From: Syntrophobacteria bacterium | Lineage (GTDB): Bacteria; Desulfobacterota; Syntrophobacteria; JARFUL01 | NCBI GenBank assembly: GCA_029289015.1 | Contig: JARFUL010000194.1 | Span: 1 to 6,572 of the forward strand | Length of the DNA stretch: 6,572 nt | Direction: 5' to 3' | Shown: piece by piece, positions 5,955 to 6,572 of the stretch | Layout of the letters: every line of letters starts with the position of its first letter | Position numbering within the stretch: the stretch's first letter is position 1 | The notes under the pieces: generated by a model | What the model saw: only the letters and a program-made list of their open reading frames with translations | What the model was told of the DNA's origin: nothing | Databases searched by the model: none | Program-made: the position numbers and the translations under genes

Positions 5955-6572
5955 ATGAGCCGTCACAAAGATCAGGAAATAGAGGGCATCTACTGCGTCC
6001 CCAGGGAGGATCACCGGCACGACCGGGTGAACATCGCGCTGGCAGGCGGGGGGCTCACCACCATGGAGCTTCTCGATTTCATGAAGGAGTACGGGCTCCT
6101 GGGCAGGCTCGTCAACCTGGTGGGCATCTACGACCCCGACAGGAGCGCGCCCGTGGTGAGGAGGGCGGGGCTGGAGAACATCTTCACCACCACGGAGTAC
6201 GCACAGCTCTTTGAGAAGGTGAAGGTCGACATGGTCCTCGATTTTTCCGACACCAAGGAGGTGGGCCAGACCCTGGCCCGGGAGACCCCCCCGGGCGTCT
6301 CGGTGGTGGACCACCTCTCAGCGCTCTTCCTCTGGAACGTCATCCGCGGCCAGGACGAGAAGATCCGCAGGGAAAAAAGGACGGCCCACACCATCCGCCT
6401 CGAATCCCTCACCGATATGACGCTCTTTCTCGCGGACGAGATGCGCAACCCGCTCATGGCCATAGGCGGGTTCGCGATATCCATCATGAAGATGGAGGGC
6501 ATAGGCCCGAGGGCCGAGGAGAGGGCGGAGCTCATTTTGAAGGAGGCCAAGAGGCTCGAAGGGGTGATCAAC
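5955..6572 (+). CDS. Rossmann-domain sensor-kinase-like protein, 3'-partial, H-box His replaced by Asp
   Basis: 206 residues are visible; the frame is open to the window end. Residues 25-130 look like a Rossmann NAD(P)-type fold: beta strand NIALAGGG (26-33) with a glycine-rich turn, strand LVNLVGIYDPDRSAP (52-66) ending in an acidic residue, FTTTEYAQLF (77-86) and a third strand VDMVLDFSDT (91-100). This pattern resembles Gfo/Idh/DapB-like domains. A charged linker, RGQDEKIRREKR (131-142), leads into a histidine-kinase dimerisation helix: LADEMRNPLMAIGGFA (159-174), then a second helix rich in Glu, Lys and Arg (183-206). The usual H-box is AHEIRNPL; here the codon at 6435-6437 is GAC (Asp161) rather than a His codon. 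The ATPase domain, if present, lies beyond the window. An in-frame TAG at 5937 excludes an earlier start; AGAGGA (5938-5943) is a possible, slightly distant ribosome site. It follows the nitroreductase by 49 nt on the same strand. Confidence 0.82.
   Translation, partial: MSRHKDQEIEGIYCVPREDHRHDRVNIALAGGGLTTMELLDFMKEYGLLGRLVNLVGIYDPDRSAPVVRRAGLENIFTTTEYAQLFEKVKVDMVLDFSDTKEVGQTLARETPPGVSVVDHLSALFLWNVIRGQDEKIRREKRTAHTIRLESLTDMTLFLADEMRNPLMAIGGFAISIMKMEGIGPRAEERAELILKEAKRLEGVIN

Noticed and set aside
3536..5956. A minus-strand open frame of about 800 codons running opposite the exported protein, the mutase and the nitroreductase
   Set aside because: It lies opposite well-supported genes, its protein is rich in Arg, Gly, His and Val with no recognisable domain, and long antisense frames are expected in GC-rich coding DNA.
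1..6572. CRISPR arrays, tRNA or rRNA genes, insertion-sequence ends and transposases
   Set aside because: None seen: no regularly spaced direct repeats, no tRNA-like cloverleaf, no terminal inverted repeats and no transposase motifs.

Overview
This 6.6-kb window comes from a GC-rich bacterial genome. All recognisable genes lie on the + strand and the coding density is high. A bacterial-type complex I subunit, an AlgC-type phosphohexomutase, Shine-Dalgarno sites and a histidine-kinase core all point to Bacteria. Heavy use of AGG for Arg, of ATA for Ile and of GCG/GCC for Ala, together with the anaerobe-style NuoF relative, fits Desulfobacterota or a neighbouring anaerobic phylum. That lineage guess is inference; no marker gene settles it.

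Layout. (1) Positions 2-1940: the C-terminal three quarters of nuoN (proton-pumping membrane subunit of complex I), followed 13 nt later by an unusual 272-aa NuoF relative. The latter keeps the NuoF C-terminal [4Fe-4S] domain and a thioredoxin-like N-terminal domain, but has lost the whole FMN/NADH-binding domain, the SLBB domain and all cysteines of the thioredoxin-like domain. (2) Positions 1941-2113: an intergenic stretch ending in an AT-rich island that looks like a promoter. (3) Positions 2114-3040: a solitary beta-class DNA methyltransferase, probably N4-cytosine, with no restriction enzyme beside it. (4) Positions 3172-3871: two small unrecognised envelope proteins, one with two membrane segments and one exported, 16 nt apart. 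(5) Positions 3905-5257: phosphomannomutase/phosphoglucomutase. (6) Positions 5333-5905: a nitroreductase-family flavoprotein. (7) Position 5955 to the window end: the start of a sensor-kinase-like protein with an N-terminal Rossmann-like domain in place of a usual sensor. Its H-box has Asp where the phospho-accepting His is expected.

How the genes may work together. The nuoN/NuoF-like pair forms an energy-conservation unit in which the adjacent NuoF remnant cannot oxidise NADH, so electrons would have to enter by another route (inference). The methyltransferase appears to be separately transcribed. The two small envelope genes and the mutase are closely spaced (16 and 33 nt) and could be co-transcribed. 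The nitroreductase and the Rossmann-kinase lie 49 nt apart and may form a redox-linked pair. The two strongest candidates for something undescribed are the flavin-less NuoF relative next to nuoN and the Rossmann-kinase with the His-to-Asp change.
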